Below are positions 63,015 through 64,000 of a DNA stretch of 64,000 nucleotides, piece by piece. The notes below the pieces were generated by a model. The model was not told the origin of the DNA, did no database searches, and saw only the letters and a list, made by a program, of their open reading frames with translations. Source of the stretch: Clytia hemisphaerica (lineage: Eukaryota > Cnidaria > Hydrozoa > Leptothecata > Clytiidae); contig CACVBU010000236.1 in assembly GCA_902728285.1 (NCBI GenBank), positions 637,638-701,637 of the forward strand. The letters run 5' to 3'. Position 1 is the stretch's first letter, and every line of letters begins with the position of its first letter. The position numbers and the translations under genes were made by a program.

Positions 63015-63120
63015 GGCATGGCCCGAACATGTTCGGGCCTGTTCGGACCATGCTCGGGCCACAAAAAAGTATTATTGAATCGGCCCGAACATTTTGTTCG
63101 GACCATGTTCGGGCCATGTA
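63015..63120. repeat. Clustered GGCCCGAACATGTTCGGGCC palindromes
   Basis: One perfect 20-bp palindrome at 63020-63039 is followed by imperfect relatives ending at about 63117. Could be the arms of a small MITE. Confidence 0.6.
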
Positions 63121-63827
63121 TTTACAATTGATACGGATTTTATTTACCTTTCCTGGTTTATCATCATCCATTCCGTAGGACGGGGTGAATCAGATACCCG
63201 GGGTGAATCGGATAATTTGTTTAATCGCCTCTCATACTTCACTGACGATGTCTTTTTCCATTCTGTTTTCAGATCCCGTTCACTGATCGATCAAGCTTTC
63301 CGAAAAATATTTGGAACATGTTCTTCGGAAATTGAAGAAGAAAACTTTCTGATTTTGGGACCCTTTTTTGAAATACCGAATAAGAAATAATGAAGCGACC
63401 GTGATTGAAGATTCCTTTGGCATTGTGTTCTACGAAAGCCAGTTGTATACAATCTTTGGTTCACTAAACAAAAAGCAATGTCTATTCTTCGTATTTTCAT
63501 TTTAAAGTTAGGGCGGAAAATTGTTCGCGTTAAAACGCGAATCGCCCATTTTCGCCCCAAGTTGAAGGCGTTGCTAAGTGATACAGAACCGAGAAATGGA
63601 AAGGAGTTAATTATTGAATAATTAAGAAATATCAAATGCCGTCATCATGTCATTTTTAATTACTGCCACACTAGCCACACTATCCGAAGGGGCTTGTTAG
63701 TGTTCAGAGTAGCTAGGAATAAATGTTCAAATGTTAATAGTCACTCATTGTTCATGTGAATACAACGTCTTTGTATATTTTGTATAGTGATAATTTAGCA
63801 GTTTATATGTTATGTATTATTTTACAG

Positions 63828-64000
63828 AAGAAGATAGTGGGAAGGGTAAGACTACAAACACTTTACAACAGGATAAGAACGTTTATTAAAGAAATGGACG
63901 CCTCGATCTCTCGTCCTACCTATGAAATGTCTTTGACGAAATGGATTATTTCTAAAGCCTTGATAAGAGACAGGGTACAGTATGAAGCAAGACATAATTT
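63828..64000 (+). CDS. Possible coding exon running off the window
   Basis: After a good acceptor (ATTATTTTACAG) a frame stays open for 57 codons to the window end (KKIVGRVRLQTLYNRIRTFI, then MDASISRPTYEMSL and KALIRDRVQYEARH). The composition looks coding. A GTAAGA at 63846 could also end the exon after 18 nt. Family unknown. A 48-codon frame at 63478-63624 upstream is not clearly connected. Confidence 0.35.

Overview
This is a eukaryotic nuclear window: AT-rich, intron-rich, crowded with short DNA transposons, with no operons or bacterial signals. The gene content (a secreted protein with PAN/apple and EGF domains, two rhodopsin-like GPCRs, RTRAF and PACS homologues) and the repeat landscape suggest an early-branching marine animal, most likely a cnidarian such as a coral or anemone. 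That placement is inference. I rebuilt split genes by matching splice phases, so exon borders are predictions.

Layout. (1) 0.7-8.7 kb, plus strand: a seven-exon gene for a predicted 492-residue secreted protein (signal peptide, PAN/apple, EGF, then a region I do not recognise). Its introns carry at least seven transposon-like insertions. (2) 10.97-16.05 kb, minus strand: a complete seven-exon RTRAF (hCLE/C14orf166) homologue of 243 residues. Coding-looking plus-strand exons lie at 10.3 kb and inside one RTRAF intron. (3) 17.1-18.4 kb, minus strand: an intronless class A GPCR. (4) 18.7-22.6 kb: nested repeats and a Penelope-like retroelement remnant. (5) 23.2-24.2 kb, plus strand: a second intronless GPCR with a short TM3 region. 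(6) 26.07-44.02 kb, minus strand: a 24-exon PACS (phosphofurin acidic cluster sorting) homologue, predicted 801 residues if one doubtful exon is counted. One intron holds a complete 3.8-kb ISL2EU-type PIF/Harbinger transposon with two intact ORFs, a THAP-DDE transposase and a SWIM-YqaJ nuclease. Another intron holds a solo LTR. (7) 46.3-48.6 kb: a 2.3-kb terminal-inverted-repeat (TIR) element filled with tandem repeats. (8) 51.3-55.9 kb: a multi-level nest. A LINE 3' end is split by a TIR element, which itself contains a further inserted element loaded with a satellite of about 145 bp and a truncated non-LTR retrotransposon. (9) 56-64 kb: mostly TIR elements and repeat copies, ending in a possible exon that runs off the window.

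The host genes do not form one pathway. RTRAF is a housekeeping RNA factor, PACS an endosome/trans-Golgi sorting adaptor, and the two GPCRs are orphan receptors. The strongest window-level signal is the way repeats sit in the introns: in several cases the insertion begins 0-40 bp behind a splice donor.
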